A stretch of DNA of 64,000 bases from Streptomyces amritsarensis (GCF_001953875.1 NZ_MQUR01000034.1:1-64000); one strand, 5' to 3'. Shown: positions 32,967 through 41,302, numbered from the stretch's first letter. The notes: generated by a model not told the origin, from the letters alone. Translations and numbers: made by a program.

Positions 32967-33315
32967 ATGGACACCGCAGCACTCCAACAGACTCTGAACG
33001 AGACCGTCGAGCACCTGGTCGTGCACCACGGGTACACCACCTACATGCGCGACTACGAGGTCGTCATCTACGTATGGGACGCCCCCAGGGCCCGATCCTC
33101 GACCGCGAAACCGCCGATCCCGACCTCGGCGGCTATGTGTGGGGGCGAAGTACCACGAGATGTACGGGGCCGAACTCCGCCCCGGGTCGGAGGCCGCCCG
33201 CCGCTGGTCGAAGGCCGTCGGCATCGACTTCCACGAGGTGCACATCGAGACCGACGCGCACGATCCGACCCTGCTCTTCTCGGACCTCGAAGTGAGCGAG
33301 GTCCCGGTCGGGTAG
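32967..33315 (+). pseudogene. YxiG-like protein gene, broken by two frameshifts and a deletion
   Basis: Three successive frames carry parts of one protein: MDTAALQQTLNETVEHLVVHHGYTTYMRDYEVVIYVW, then GPILDRETADPDLGGYVWG, then KYHEMYGAELRPGSEAARRW to VSEVPVG with a TAG at 33313-33315. The breaks coincide with CCCCC (near 33080) and GGGGG (near 33142) runs. A piece of about 35 residues expected between the first two parts is missing. Homopolymer sequencing errors could explain the shifts but not the missing segment. Confidence 0.7.
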
Positions 33316-33488
33316 GCCCCCTTCGTCGCGGACTGAGCACCAGGCTTCCGCCTGCGACCCAGGTGGTCACCGCCACGCACCCCGCGTCACCTCCGGGTCG
33401 CGCAGGTCGTCGTAGACCCCCTCGTCCATCAGCTCCACGAAGCGCCGCCGCAGGTCAGCGGCGGGGCGGTGGGTCGTCCTGCGGCCCC

Positions 33489-33851
33489 TCAGGCTCCGGC
33501 ACCGTCGGCTCCGCCGGCCGCCCGCAGAAGGCGGGCCAGGTTCTCCACCGAGTACGGTGCGCCCCGGTCGCCCCGGCTTTCGGCGTGCGGCCCGGACGTC
33601 AGCAGCCCGCACTCGTCCCGGACCGCGTCGTGGCGCGGATCGCCCTCACCGCCCTGGGCCGGCGTGAACCGCTGCCGTCCCGGCGGCGAGGGGTCCGGCG
33701 GCCCGCCCCTCCACCCGGCGTCGGCGAAGTCCTTCTCCAGCCAGCACAGCTTCCAGGCCAGCTCGAACTCCCAGCTCTGCGCCACCTCGAAGAAGCCCTC
33801 CAGGGCGGCCTCGCACCGAGCCCGCTCCCCGTCCCGGTCGCATTCGCTCAC
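33489..33851 (-). CDS. Conserved hypothetical protein
   Basis: A 120-residue protein: MSECDRDGERARCEAALEGF, then FELAWKLCWLEKDFADAGWRG, and a polar C-terminus (FTPAQGGEGDPRHDAVRDEC). The helical first half has a heptad-like hydrophobic pattern. Its ATG overlaps the stop of the upstream 72-residue gene (ATGA), so they form an operon. Function not recognised. Confidence 0.6.
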   Translation of the reverse strand: MSECDRDGERARCEAALEGFFEVAQSWEFELAWKLCWLEKDFADAGWRGGPPDPSPPGRQRFTPAQGGEGDPRHDAVRDECGLLTSGPHAESRGDRGAPYSVENLARLLRAAGGADGAGA

Positions 33852-34066
33852 GGGTGGGCCCGCTCGTGGAGCACGGCGGCCAGCCGGAGCGCGGTGTCCA
33901 GGTTGCAGCGGCCCAGGTCGACCAGCGGCAGCCCGTACGTACCGGCCGCCGAGACCCGTTCCACGCCCAGGGAGGGAAAGACGACGCCGACCCCGTCGAG
34001 GGCCTCCTTCAGTTCCCGTACGGCCTCTTCGGCCGCCTGGATCCGTTCCGTGGGCGTGAGCACCAT
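33848..34066 (-). CDS. Small conserved hypothetical protein
   Basis: A 72-residue protein with a predicted coiled helix (ERIQAAEEAVRELKEALDGVG) and GLPLVDLGRCNLDTALRLAAVLHERA at the end. ATG 34066 has AAAGG 8 nt upstream; GTG 34105 is an upstream alternative without a site. Overlaps the next gene by ATGA and diverges from the XRE regulator. Role unknown; it may interact with the 120-residue partner. Confidence 0.6.
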   Translation of the reverse strand: MVLTPTERIQAAEEAVRELKEALDGVGVVFPSLGVERVSAAGTYGLPLVDLGRCNLDTALRLAAVLHERAHP

Positions 34067-34180
34067 GTACTGCGCCTTTCTACGCTGAGTGGTCTCGTTC
34101 TGCACACAGCGTGGCGACGGGCTGGCTAGCCTTTCAAGGAAGCACCGAGAACAACCCCACCTGTTGGCCCGGGAGTTGCC

Positions 34181-35017
34181 ATGGCAGGTAAGAACCTCGA
34201 TCCCTCCTCCTCACCCCGCGCCCTGCTCGGCGCCGAACTGCGCGTGGCGCGCGAGCGGGCGGGGATGAGCCAGGCCGAGTTGGGCGAACCGCTTTTCGTG
34301 AGCGGCTCGTTCATCGGCCAACTCGAAGCGGGCACCCGGCGGATGCACATCGAATTCGCCCGCCAGATCGACGACATCCTCGACGCGAACGGCTTCTTCG
34401 CCCGCAACTGCGGCGCGGCGGCCAAGTCCAAATACCCCGACCACTTCGCCGCCGCGGCCGAAGCGGAGGCTCTTGCTAAGGCCATCCGCGAGTACGCGCC
34501 CCTGATCATCCCGGGGCTGCTCCAGACCGAACCGTACGCGCGCGCCGTCTTCCGGGCGTACCAGCCAACGGCCACCGAAGGGACCATCGACGAGCTGGTC
34601 ACGAACCGAATGGCTCGCGCCGCCCTACTGGAGGATCCAACAACCCCACTGTTGTGGACCGTCCTTGACGAGGCAGTTCTTCGCCGTGAGGTCGGCAGCC
34701 GACAGGTGATGGCGGACGCGCTCCGTCATCTCGCGGCCCTGGCGCGGTCACACCGGATCATCCTCCAGGTAATCCCCTTCACGGCCGGGGCGCATCCCGT
34801 CCTGGGCGGCCCACTCAGGCTGATGGCCTTCGATGACGCGCCACCTCTGGTCTACGTCGAAGGCCTGGAGACGGGACTGCTGCTGGACGATCCAGCCACC
34901 GTCAACCAGCGCACGCTGACCTACGATCTGCTGACGGCCAGCTCGCTACCACCCCGGGAATCACTGGCCCTGATCGAGTCCGTGGCGGAGGATTACGACC
35001 ATGATGAGCACGCCTGA
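34181..35017 (+). CDS. XRE-family regulator with DUF5753 domain
   Basis: A 278-residue protein. An XRE helix-turn-helix occupies residues 13-70 (LLGAELRVARERAGMSQAEL, SGSFIGQLEAGTRRM). The rest is the DUF5753 (Scr1-type) effector region, with YAPLIIPGLLQTEPYARAV and LWTVLDEAVLRREVGS. In streptomycetes such proteins (WhiJ-like) sit beside a small DUF397 protein, as here, and control development or secondary metabolism; several act like antitoxin-type pairs. The DUF397 gene overlaps its 3' end by 17 nt. Confidence 0.88.
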   Translation: MAGKNLDPSSSPRALLGAELRVARERAGMSQAELGEPLFVSGSFIGQLEAGTRRMHIEFARQIDDILDANGFFARNCGAAAKSKYPDHFAAAAEAEALAKAIREYAPLIIPGLLQTEPYARAVFRAYQPTATEGTIDELVTNRMARAALLEDPTTPLLWTVLDEAVLRREVGSRQVMADALRHLAALARSHRIILQVIPFTAGAHPVLGGPLRLMAFDDAPPLVYVEGLETGLLLDDPATVNQRTLTYDLLTASSLPPRESLALIESVAEDYDHDEHA

Positions 35018-35255
35018 GTACGACCTCGCAGCGGCCACCTGGCACAAATCGAGCTACAGCGCCGGGGACGGCGGCAACTGCCTGGAGATGGCCACCTGGC
35101 GCAAGTCCACCTACAGCGGTGGGGACGGCGGCGACTGCGTCGAGGTCGCGGACGGGCACCCCGACCTCGTGCCCGTCCGGGACTCGAAGGTGCCGGACGG
35201 CCCTCACCTCACCTTCCGCGGGTTCGCCTGGAAGGCGTTCGTCACCAGCCTGTGA
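35001..35255 (+). CDS. DUF397 protein with duplicated N-terminal motif
   Basis: An 84-residue DUF397 protein. The family's signature opening appears twice: TWHKSSYSAGDGGNCLEMA at residues 13-31 and TWRKSTYSGGDGGDCVEVA at 32-50. It then continues with VPVRDSKVPDGPHLTFRGFAW to the end. Normal members carry one copy in about 60-65 residues, so this is an internal tandem duplication of about 19 codons. It overlaps the regulator gene and should be co-translated with it. Confidence 0.9.
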   Translation: MMSTPEYDLAAATWHKSSYSAGDGGNCLEMATWRKSTYSGGDGGDCVEVADGHPDLVPVRDSKVPDGPHLTFRGFAWKAFVTSL

Positions 35256-35284
35256 CCCGACCCCAGGGCCACAGAAAGCGAGCA

Positions 35285-35312
35285 AGGGCGCGCGGCGGTC
35301 GCCGCGCGCCCT
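35285..35312. terminator. Bidirectional terminator after the DUF397 gene
   Basis: GGGCGCGCGGCG (35286-35297) pairs with CGCCGCGCGCCC (35300-35311), flanked by one more A-T pair. It separates the convergent DUF397 and S8 protease genes. Confidence 0.7.
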
Positions 35313-35325
35313 GGACGGTGCCGGG

Positions 35326-36510
35326 TCAGAGGCCGTTGGTGAACAGCAGCTTGTCGGGGCCGTTGTCGCTGAGGTTCTGGATGACGTCCTCGGTGGCCTC
35401 GTTCTTCAGGAAGTTCGCCACCTCGGCCGGACTGGCGTTGGGGTGCGCGGCCTTGTAGAGGGCAGCCACGCCGGTGACGTGCGGGGCGGCCATGGAGGTG
35501 CCGTTCAGGGACACCGTGCCGCCGCCGATCCGCGCGGAGATGATGTCCTGGCCGGGGGCGTAGAGGTCGAGGAGCTCGCCCCAGTTGGAGAAGTCGGTCT
35601 CCTGGTCGAAGCGGTTGGTGGCGCCGACCGTCACCGCGTTGGGGGTGGAGGCCGGTGAGACGAAGCGGGCGTCCCGGTTGTCGTTGCCGGCCGCGACGAT
35701 CGGCAGGACGCCCCGGTCGAACAGAGCGGCGGTGGCAGTGTTGACCGGCTCGAAGCGGTCCCCGCCCAGGGAGCCGTTCAGGACGGCCGGCTGCTGGGCG
35801 TGCGCGGCCACCCAGTCCAGGCCCGCGATGATCCCCGACCAGGAACCCCTGTTGTCGCATCCGAGGACGCGGACGCTGACGAGGTTCACCTTGTGCGCCA
35901 CGCCGACGCTCGTGCCGCCGACCGTGCCCGCGACGTGCGTGCCGTGGCCGTGGCAGTCCTGGCCGTTGCGGCCGTCCCCGATGGCGTCGAAGCCGGGACG
36001 CGCCCGGCCGCCGAACTCCGGGTGGCGGTAGTCGATCCCACTGTCGAGGATGTACGCGGTCACGCCCTGGCCGTTGGTGTTGGGGCTGAACTGGTTGTCG
36101 AGCGGCAGGAACCTCTGGTCGATGCGGTCCAGGCCCCAGGAGTTCGACGGCGCCTTGGTGGTGATGCCGCTCGGCGGCGCCGGCGGCCCGGTCACCTGCC
36201 CGTCCTGCGCCACGGACAGCACGCCGCGGGTGTGCCGCACCATCTTCAGCTGCTTGTCGGTGAGGGGTGCGGCGAAGCCGTTCAGCGCCGTCTCGTACGT
36301 GAACTTCGCCGTCACCCCCACGGACTCCGCGACCTTCGCGGGATCGACGGACTTGGCGAGGGTGACGATGTAGCTGCCGGCGATGGCGTTCGTGGAGGTG
36401 ATCAGCGGCGCCGGGGTCGGCTCCGGTCCGGCGGCGGAGGCCGTACCGGCCGCCACGGAAGTCAACGTGAGCACGGCGGCCGTGGTCAGGCGTGCGGCGA
36501 GCAGACGCAT
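35326..36510 (-). CDS. Secreted S8 (subtilisin-like) serine protease
   Basis: A 394-residue preproprotein. Sec signal peptide to about residue 26 (TSVAAGTASA), an I9 propeptide (GSYIVTLAKSVDPAKVAES to GVLSVAQDGQV), then the catalytic domain with Asp in AYILDSGID, His in CHGHGTHVAGT and Ser in NGTSMAAPHVTG. No extra C-terminal domain. ATG 36510 has AGGGAG 9 nt upstream. It diverges from a gene for a stand-alone I9 inhibitor about 600 bp away, which may restrain it outside the cell. Confidence 0.93.
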   Translation of the reverse strand: MRLLAARLTTAAVLTLTSVAAGTASAAGPEPTPAPLITSTNAIAGSYIVTLAKSVDPAKVAESVGVTAKFTYETALNGFAAPLTDKQLKMVRHTRGVLSVAQDGQVTGPPAPPSGITTKAPSNSWGLDRIDQRFLPLDNQFSPNTNGQGVTAYILDSGIDYRHPEFGGRARPGFDAIGDGRNGQDCHGHGTHVAGTVGGTSVGVAHKVNLVSVRVLGCDNRGSWSGIIAGLDWVAAHAQQPAVLNGSLGGDRFEPVNTATAALFDRGVLPIVAAGNDNRDARFVSPASTPNAVTVGATNRFDQETDFSNWGELLDLYAPGQDIISARIGGGTVSLNGTSMAAPHVTGVAALYKAAHPNASPAEVANFLKNEATEDVIQNLSDNGPDKLLFTNGL

Positions 36511-37108
36511 CGAGAGAACTCCCTGAAGTGCGTGTGGATCGACGTGGGGGGAGCCGCTTCCACCGGGCGGACGACGCCCGGGACGCGGCCCTCCCGTACA
36601 TCGGGCTCGCCCCTCGGAGGACTTGAGCCGCCCGCCCTCCGCCTGGCCCAGCGCCGGACTCGCCCCGGGAGGGCCCGGCGCGCACGGTGCAGAAAGGGTC
36701 ATCCTCCGGCGGTTCCGTGGGCGAACGCGGGCCGCACGGGAAGGCCGGCCGCCGGGAAAGATCCGGGAAGATCCACCCGTACGGGTGACCGCGCGGGCAG
36801 GTCGTCAAAGCTGCCGGCGGCGAGCGGCCGCCCCTGGCCGGGCCGGGGCGCCGAGACAGGCGCGGCGACGGCACGAGGGGGGACCCCGTCGCGCCGTCAC
36901 CGGAGCACCCCGGGACCCCACGGCCGGCGGCCGACCCCCACCGGCGTACCCGGAGCCCCCACGGCCGGCGGCCGACCCGGCTGGATCGCCACATCACCCG
37001 TACGGGCCGCCACCGGCCCGGGGGGCGCACGGCCGGTGCGCCGCCCGTGCGCCCGCCACACCCCCGGACGTCGTTGACCCGCACCGCGGCGCGTGATGGC
37101 CTCCCCCC
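36511..37108. other. 598-bp intergenic region between S8 protease and I9 inhibitor genes
   Basis: No convincing gene. A 21-nt direct repeat, CCCACGGCCGGCGGCCGACC plus C, occurs at 36917-36937 and 36958-36978 (41-bp period), each with an internal GGCCGGCGGCC near-palindrome. The region must hold promoters for both divergent genes, but I see no clear -10/-35 pair. Confidence 0.5.
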
Positions 37109-37480
37109 ATGCGCATCCTCCTGAGCCGAGCGGGCCGAGCCCTGCCCGTGGTCGCGGCCGCCGCCGCGCTGGCCGCCGCCACCGCCCTCCCCGTCGCCAC
37201 TGCCACGGCCGCGGCCGCGGCCACCGCCGCCGTGGCCGCGCCCGTGGCCCGTGCGGCCGTCGGCGACGAAGCCCCGTACATCGTCACCGTGCACCAGGAC
37301 GTCGATCCGGCGGCGGTGGCCCGGATGGTCGGGGCCTCCCCGGACTACGTCTACCGCACCGCCCTGCACGGCTTCTCCGCCCGACTGAGCCCCGGCCAGG
37401 TCGCGGCCCTGCACGTCATCCCGGGGGTGGAGTCCGTCCAGGAGGACGGCGGCGTGTCCTCCTTCGAGACGGCCGGCTGA
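37109..37480 (+). CDS. Secreted stand-alone protease inhibitor I9 domain protein
   Basis: A 123-residue protein. A long Ala-rich signal region (residues 1-50, hydrophobic core LPVVAAAAALAAATALPVA) precedes a single I9 domain: PYIVTVHQDVDPAAVARMVG, then YVYRTALHGFSARLSPGQVAAL and GVESVQEDGGV. This is the fold of a subtilisin propeptide without the protease. Such proteins inhibit or chaperone S8 proteases; the divergent neighbour is the obvious partner. Confidence 0.82.
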   Translation: MRILLSRAGRALPVVAAAAALAAATALPVATATAAAAATAAVAAPVARAAVGDEAPYIVTVHQDVDPAAVARMVGASPDYVYRTALHGFSARLSPGQVAALHVIPGVESVQEDGGVSSFETAG

Positions 37481-37606
37481 CCGGCGCCGCCCGGCCCGGT
37501 CCGCCCCGGCCTCGCCCGCTCCCCGGCAGCACCCCGTCACCGCCCGGCGCTTAGGGTTACGTGGATCAACTCACCGGTTGGTCACGGGGGGATCGGGGGG
37601 AGACCG

Positions 37607-39286
37607 ATGAACAGCGCGACCGAGGTGTTCCAGCCGCTGCGGGCTGACGATCCACGGACCGTGGGCGGCTACCGCCTCGCCGCCCGGCTCGGGTCCGGGG
37701 GCATGGGCCGCGTGTACCTGTCGCACACCCCGGGCGGCCGCCCCGTCGCGATCAAGGTGGTGCATCCCGAACTGGCCGAGGACGCGACCTTCCGGCGGCG
37801 CTTCCGCCGGGAGGTGGAGGCCGCCCGGCGGGTCCGGGGCGCGTACACGGCCGAGCTGATCGACGCCGACGCGGAGGCGACGCCGCCGTGGCTGGCCACC
37901 GTCTACGTGCCCGGCCCCTCGCTGTCGGAGGCCGTCGCCCGGCGCGGGCCGCTGCCCGACGCGGCGGTGGTGTGGCTGGTGGCCGGCGTGGCCGAGGCCC
38001 TCGTGGCCGTCCACGGCGCGGGCATCGTCCACCGCGACCTGAAGCCGTCGAACGTGCTGCTGGCCGCCGACGGGCCCCGCGTCATCGACTTCGGCATCTC
38101 GCAGGCCTCCGGCCTGACGGCCACCGCCACGGGCAACACCATCGGCACGCCCCAGTACATGGCTCCCGAGCAGGGGCTGGCGGGCGAGACCACCCCGGCC
38201 ACCGACGTCTTCGCGCTGGGTCAGACCGCGGCGTTCGCGGCGCTGGGCAAGCCGCTGTACGGGGACGGGCCGTCCATGACCGTGCTGTTCCGGATCGTGC
38301 ACTCCAAGCCCGACCTGACCCGACTGCCCGAGCCGCTGCGTCCGCTGTTCGCGCTGTGCCTGGCCACCGAACCGGAGGAGCGGGCCACCCCGGCGGAGAT
38401 CCTCGCGTGGTGCCTCGAGTACCTCGGCGAGGAGGCCGCCGCGGGCGGCGGACCGGCCGTCTGGCGGGAGGTGTCCGGCCTGGAGGAGGAGATACCGACT
38501 CCGGTCGCACGACCCGCCGCGTCGGGCACGACGCAGGAGGACGCGCCCCCGGGCGGCACGACGCCGCAGGGCACACCGCCGGGGGACGCGGCCCCCGGCG
38601 GGGAAGCGCACGCGACGGCCGCCCCGGCGGGAGCCGCGGCCGCGTCGTCCGCGACGCCGGCCGCGTCGGCAGCGGCCGCCGCCGAGCCCGGACGGCGGCG
38701 GACCGCCCGGGTCGCCACCGTGGCGGCGGTGACGGCCGCGCTGACGCTGGGGGGCCTGGGCTGGAAGCTCATGGAGGGGGCGGACGGGGCGACCGAACGC
38801 GAGACGGCCGCGGCCCGGTCGTCCGGCCCGACGCCGACGACCGGGTCAGCCCCCACACCCACCCCGACACCGACACCGAGCGCGGTCCAGCCGCCCAGGC
38901 CCGTCCCGTACCCGGGGCTGGAGCTGAACGAGAACAACTCGATCAGCATCAAGGAGCCCGTCCAGCACGACGACGGCGACCGCTCGGGGGACATCCGCAT
39001 GGAGTGCGGGCTGGCCAGCGGCTGCACGATGAAGAGCGACGCGGTCGTCTTCTCCCTGCCCGAGAAGGCGGGCACCGGCAACCTCGAAACGTGCCGCGAG
39101 AAGCTCGCCTTCGCCCGGCAGAACAAGCTGACGCTGCACGTCCTGGCGGTCGGCAGCGAGGTGTGCATGAAGCACCCCTCCGGTGACATCGCGCTGTTCG
39201 TCATCGGCATCAAGTCGGCGCCGGGCCAGTCGAAGCAGCCCAGTTGGGTCAGGGCCGACATGACGGTCTGGCGCGCGGCCGCCTGA
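37607..39286 (+). CDS. Membrane-anchored Hanks-type Ser/Thr protein kinase
   Basis: A 559-residue kinase. The kinase domain (about 20-280) has the glycine loop LGSGGMGRVY, VAIKVV with the catalytic Lys, HRDLKPSNVL, DFG in RVIDFGISQ and APEQG. A long Pro/Ala/Gly juxtamembrane linker (290-370) leads to one membrane helix (VATVAAVTAALTLGGLGWKL). An external Thr-Pro stalk (TPTPTPTPSA) and a compact domain of about 120 residues with four Cys follow, likely disulfide-bonded. No PASTA repeats, so the sensed ligand is unknown. Confidence 0.9.
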   Translation: MNSATEVFQPLRADDPRTVGGYRLAARLGSGGMGRVYLSHTPGGRPVAIKVVHPELAEDATFRRRFRREVEAARRVRGAYTAELIDADAEATPPWLATVYVPGPSLSEAVARRGPLPDAAVVWLVAGVAEALVAVHGAGIVHRDLKPSNVLLAADGPRVIDFGISQASGLTATATGNTIGTPQYMAPEQGLAGETTPATDVFALGQTAAFAALGKPLYGDGPSMTVLFRIVHSKPDLTRLPEPLRPLFALCLATEPEERATPAEILAWCLEYLGEEAAAGGGPAVWREVSGLEEEIPTPVARPAASGTTQEDAPPGGTTPQGTPPGDAAPGGEAHATAAPAGAAAASSATPAASAAAAAEPGRRRTARVATVAAVTAALTLGGLGWKLMEGADGATERETAAARSSGPTPTTGSAPTPTPTPTPSAVQPPRPVPYPGLELNENNSISIKEPVQHDDGDRSGDIRMECGLASGCTMKSDAVVFSLPEKAGTGNLETCREKLAFARQNKLTLHVLAVGSEVCMKHPSGDIALFVIGIKSAPGQSKQPSWVRADMTVWRAAA

Positions 39287-39295
39287 CGCAGGGCG

Positions 39296-39478
39296 TCACG
39301 CCGCCCGCTGCGGCGCGTCCGCGTCGAGGGCCACGACGAGGAAGGCGTCCCGGTCGAGGTCCATCACGACGGTCGCCCGCAGGCCCCGCTCGCGGCACCT
39401 GGCCGCGTACTCCTCGGCCGGCCGACTGCCGTAAGGATCACCGGCGGGAAAGGAGTTCAGCACCTTCCTACGGCGCAC
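39296..39478 (-). CDS. Small hypothetical protein
   Basis: A 60-residue protein starting at GTG 39478, which has a perfect AGGAGG 8 nt upstream. It reads VRRRKVLNSFPAGDPYGSRP, then EEYAARCRERGLRATVVMDLDRDAFLVVALDAD. The second half looks like a beta-alpha-beta fragment. It converges with the kinase gene (9 nt between stops). Function unknown; the excellent ribosome-binding site supports expression. Confidence 0.6.
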   Translation of the reverse strand: MRRRKVLNSFPAGDPYGSRPAEEYAARCRERGLRATVVMDLDRDAFLVVALDADAPQRAA

Positions 39479-39568
39479 GGCTTCCACCTCCTGAACGACG
39501 AACCGTCCTCCACCGCCCGGGTGCCCCGTCCGCCGCATCCCATGCACCGCCCGCCGAGGGCGTCGACG

Positions 39569-39593
39569 GCGGCAACACCTGCGGTGTTGCCGC
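39569..39593 (-). terminator. Terminator downstream of trpF
   Basis: GCGGCAACACC (39569-39579) and GGTGTTGCCGC (39583-39593) form a perfect 11-bp stem with a 3-nt loop, 34 nt after the trpF stop. Confidence 0.7.
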
Positions 39594-39626
39594 GGCCGCG
39601 CACCGACCCAGGGGGTGTCCGGCGGA

Positions 39627-40232
39627 TCAGGTCCGGGCCCGGGCCGCCTCGACGAAGGCGCGGATCAGGTCCGGCGACTTCACCCCGCGCTCCCGCTCCA
39701 CACCGCTGGACACGTCCACACCCCACGCCCCGGTGGCCGCGAGCGCCTCGCGCACGTTGCCCGGGTTGAGCCCGCCGGCCAGCAGCCACCGGCCCTCGGG
39801 CGCGGTGAAGTCCGCCGACCCCCAGTTCCACGGCCGGCCGGAGCCCGGGTCGGGGGCGTCGAGCAGCAGCAGGTCCTCGCCGTAGTCACCGCAGCGCTCC
39901 ACGCGCCCGGAGGTGGCCCGCAGCAGGGTGCGGCCCTCGGCGCGCAGCGCCGCGAAGTCCTCGGGGCCCTCCTCGCCGTGCAGCTGCACACCGCGCACGC
40001 CGCTCTCCTCGGCGAGGCGGCGCACCTCCTCGACGGACTGCCCGCGGAAGACCCCGACGGTCAGCACGGTGTCCGGCACCCGGGCCGCCAGCTCGCGCGC
40101 GCCGGCGGCGTCGACCGTACGGGGGCTGCCGGGCGCGAACACGAACCCGACGGCATCGGCCCCGGCCGCCACCGCGGCGTCGACGTCCGGCGCGGTCCTG
40201 AGCCCGCAGATCTTGACGAAGAGGTCAGCCAT
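39627..40232 (-). CDS. trpF: Phosphoribosylanthranilate isomerase
   Basis: A 201-residue TIM-barrel enzyme. VKICGLRTAPDVDAAVAAGAD at the N-terminus contains the catalytic Cys; VGVFRGQSVEEVRRLAEES, GVQLHGEEGPED, LLLDAPDPGSGRPWNWG and LLAGGLNPGNV follow, ending with VDVSSGVERERGVKSPDLI, the phosphate-binding and catalytic-Asp segment. It isomerises phosphoribosylanthranilate in tryptophan synthesis. Most streptomycetes rely on bifunctional PriA (HisA/TrpF), so a dedicated TrpF is notable. No other trp gene is adjacent. Confidence 0.92.
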   Translation of the reverse strand: MADLFVKICGLRTAPDVDAAVAAGADAVGFVFAPGSPRTVDAAGARELAARVPDTVLTVGVFRGQSVEEVRRLAEESGVRGVQLHGEEGPEDFAALRAEGRTLLRATSGRVERCGDYGEDLLLLDAPDPGSGRPWNWGSADFTAPEGRWLLAGGLNPGNVREALAATGAWGVDVSSGVERERGVKSPDLIRAFVEAARART

Positions 40233-40283
40233 GCGCCCAGCCTATGCCGACCCGGGCAGCCGGGCCGTGCCCGCCCGCCTCTC

Positions 40284-40847
40284 TCACCGGCCCACCTGCA
40301 CGGGACCGAGCACCGCCCCGCCGATGAAGGCCGCGAGATGGGCGGCGCCCTCGTCGTCGGCGGCCGCGAAGTGCACGTAGACGGTGTGCCGCCCGTCGGG
40401 ATGCTCCTCGTTGAGGTCGAGTTCCACCCGCTGGTTCGTCGGGTCGGCCGACGAGGACGGTATCCCGGGGACGTCCGGCCAGGCTCCCCGCCACAGCATC
40501 GTGGCCGCCCCGCCGCGCAGCGCCCGCAGGAACCCCGCTTCCACCGGGCCGGGAGCCGCGTACGCGTCGACGGTGAGCGGCAGCGCCGCTGCCAGCTCCC
40601 GGTCGTCACGGGGCAGTTCGGCACCCAGGTACCAGGTGTCCGCGGCCGCCCAGTAGTCCGACGGATCGAACATGCCGGCCGGCAGCAGCGCCGCCATCCC
40701 GCGGGCCTCGGCGACGGTCTCCGTCCGCGCGCACAGCCACATCTCCGGTTCGAGGGGCCTCATCCGCCCGCACAGCATCCGGGCCCTGCGATGGGCCTCC
40801 CCGAGGTCATCGGTCCGGAACACGGGATAGGCCCGAGAACTCCCCAC
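40284..40847 (-). CDS. Hypothetical protein
   Basis: About 187 residues from GTG 40847 (VGSSRAYPVFRTDDLGEAHR); GTG 40871 is an alternative. The body runs through MWLCARTETVAEARGMAALL and YWAAADTWYLGAELPRDDRE to QRVELDLNEEHPDGRHTVYV and ends PVQVGR. It looks like a soluble alpha/beta protein. I do not recognise the family. Upstream, another frame begins at ATG 40965 (MGNSVAHRVLRTADPAEAYA) and stops after about 36 codons; its opening resembles this protein's start and may be a decayed duplicate. Confidence 0.5.
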   Translation of the reverse strand: MGSSRAYPVFRTDDLGEAHRRARMLCGRMRPLEPEMWLCARTETVAEARGMAALLPAGMFDPSDYWAAADTWYLGAELPRDDRELAAALPLTVDAYAAPGPVEAGFLRALRGGAATMLWRGAWPDVPGIPSSSADPTNQRVELDLNEEHPDGRHTVYVHFAAADDEGAAHLAAFIGGAVLGPVQVGR

Positions 40848-41060
40848 CCCGTCCTCATCCCTGCCCGTCACGCCGGGGAGGCGGTACGGACGGATGGCGC
40901 GCCTTCGCGTACGCCTCGGCGGGATCGGCGGTGCGCAGCACGCGATGAGCGACGGAGTTCCCCATGGCCGTACGTTCACACGCCCCCACCCGCTGCGGCC
41001 AGCGGTTTTCACCGCCCGATCGGGGTTCCTCTTCCGTTTCCCGGAGGCGGAGCGCGCCTC

Positions 41061-41216
41061 GTCCCGATCCACCTGGTGGTCGACATGCAGGACTCGGAGA
41101 TCACCTGTTTCCACGACCCGTCGCCCCACGGGTACCGCGCCCGTACGACGGTGTCCTTCGGCGAGCCGCTGCGCATCCCCGCACCGTTCGACTTCGCCCT
41201 CGACACCGCGTTCTGA
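41061..41216 (+). pseudogene. 3' remnant of a Uma2-family endonuclease gene
   Basis: The last 51 codons of a frame read LVVDMQDSEITCFHDPSPHG, then RARTTVSFGEPLRIPAPFDF and ALDTAF. This matches the C-terminal part of Uma2 (DUF820) proteins, where LVD...I..F..P....Y.....FG..L..P...DFALDT is typical. The upstream part, which should hold the PD-(D/E)XK core, is gone or scrambled. Confidence 0.6.
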
Positions 41217-41237
41217 CCGTCCCGGCCCCGGAACGCC

Positions 41238-41271
41238 CGAGGGCGGCACCCCCGTCGGGGTGCCGCCCTCG
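41238..41271 (-). terminator. Terminator downstream of groEL
   Basis: CGAGGGCGGCACCCC (41238-41252) pairs with GGGGTGCCGCCCTCG (41257-41271), a perfect 15-bp stem with 4-nt loop, about 32 nt after the groEL stop, followed by TTCG. Confidence 0.8.
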
Positions 41272-41302
41272 TTCGAGAACAGCCGATCGACCAGCGGGCC
41301 GA

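Noticed and set aside
33367..33612. Minus-strand frame ending RRFVELMDEGVYDDLRDPEV
   Set aside because: The last 30 codons look protein-like, but there is no start or ribosome-binding site close by and it overlaps the better-supported 33489-33851 gene; possibly a gene remnant.
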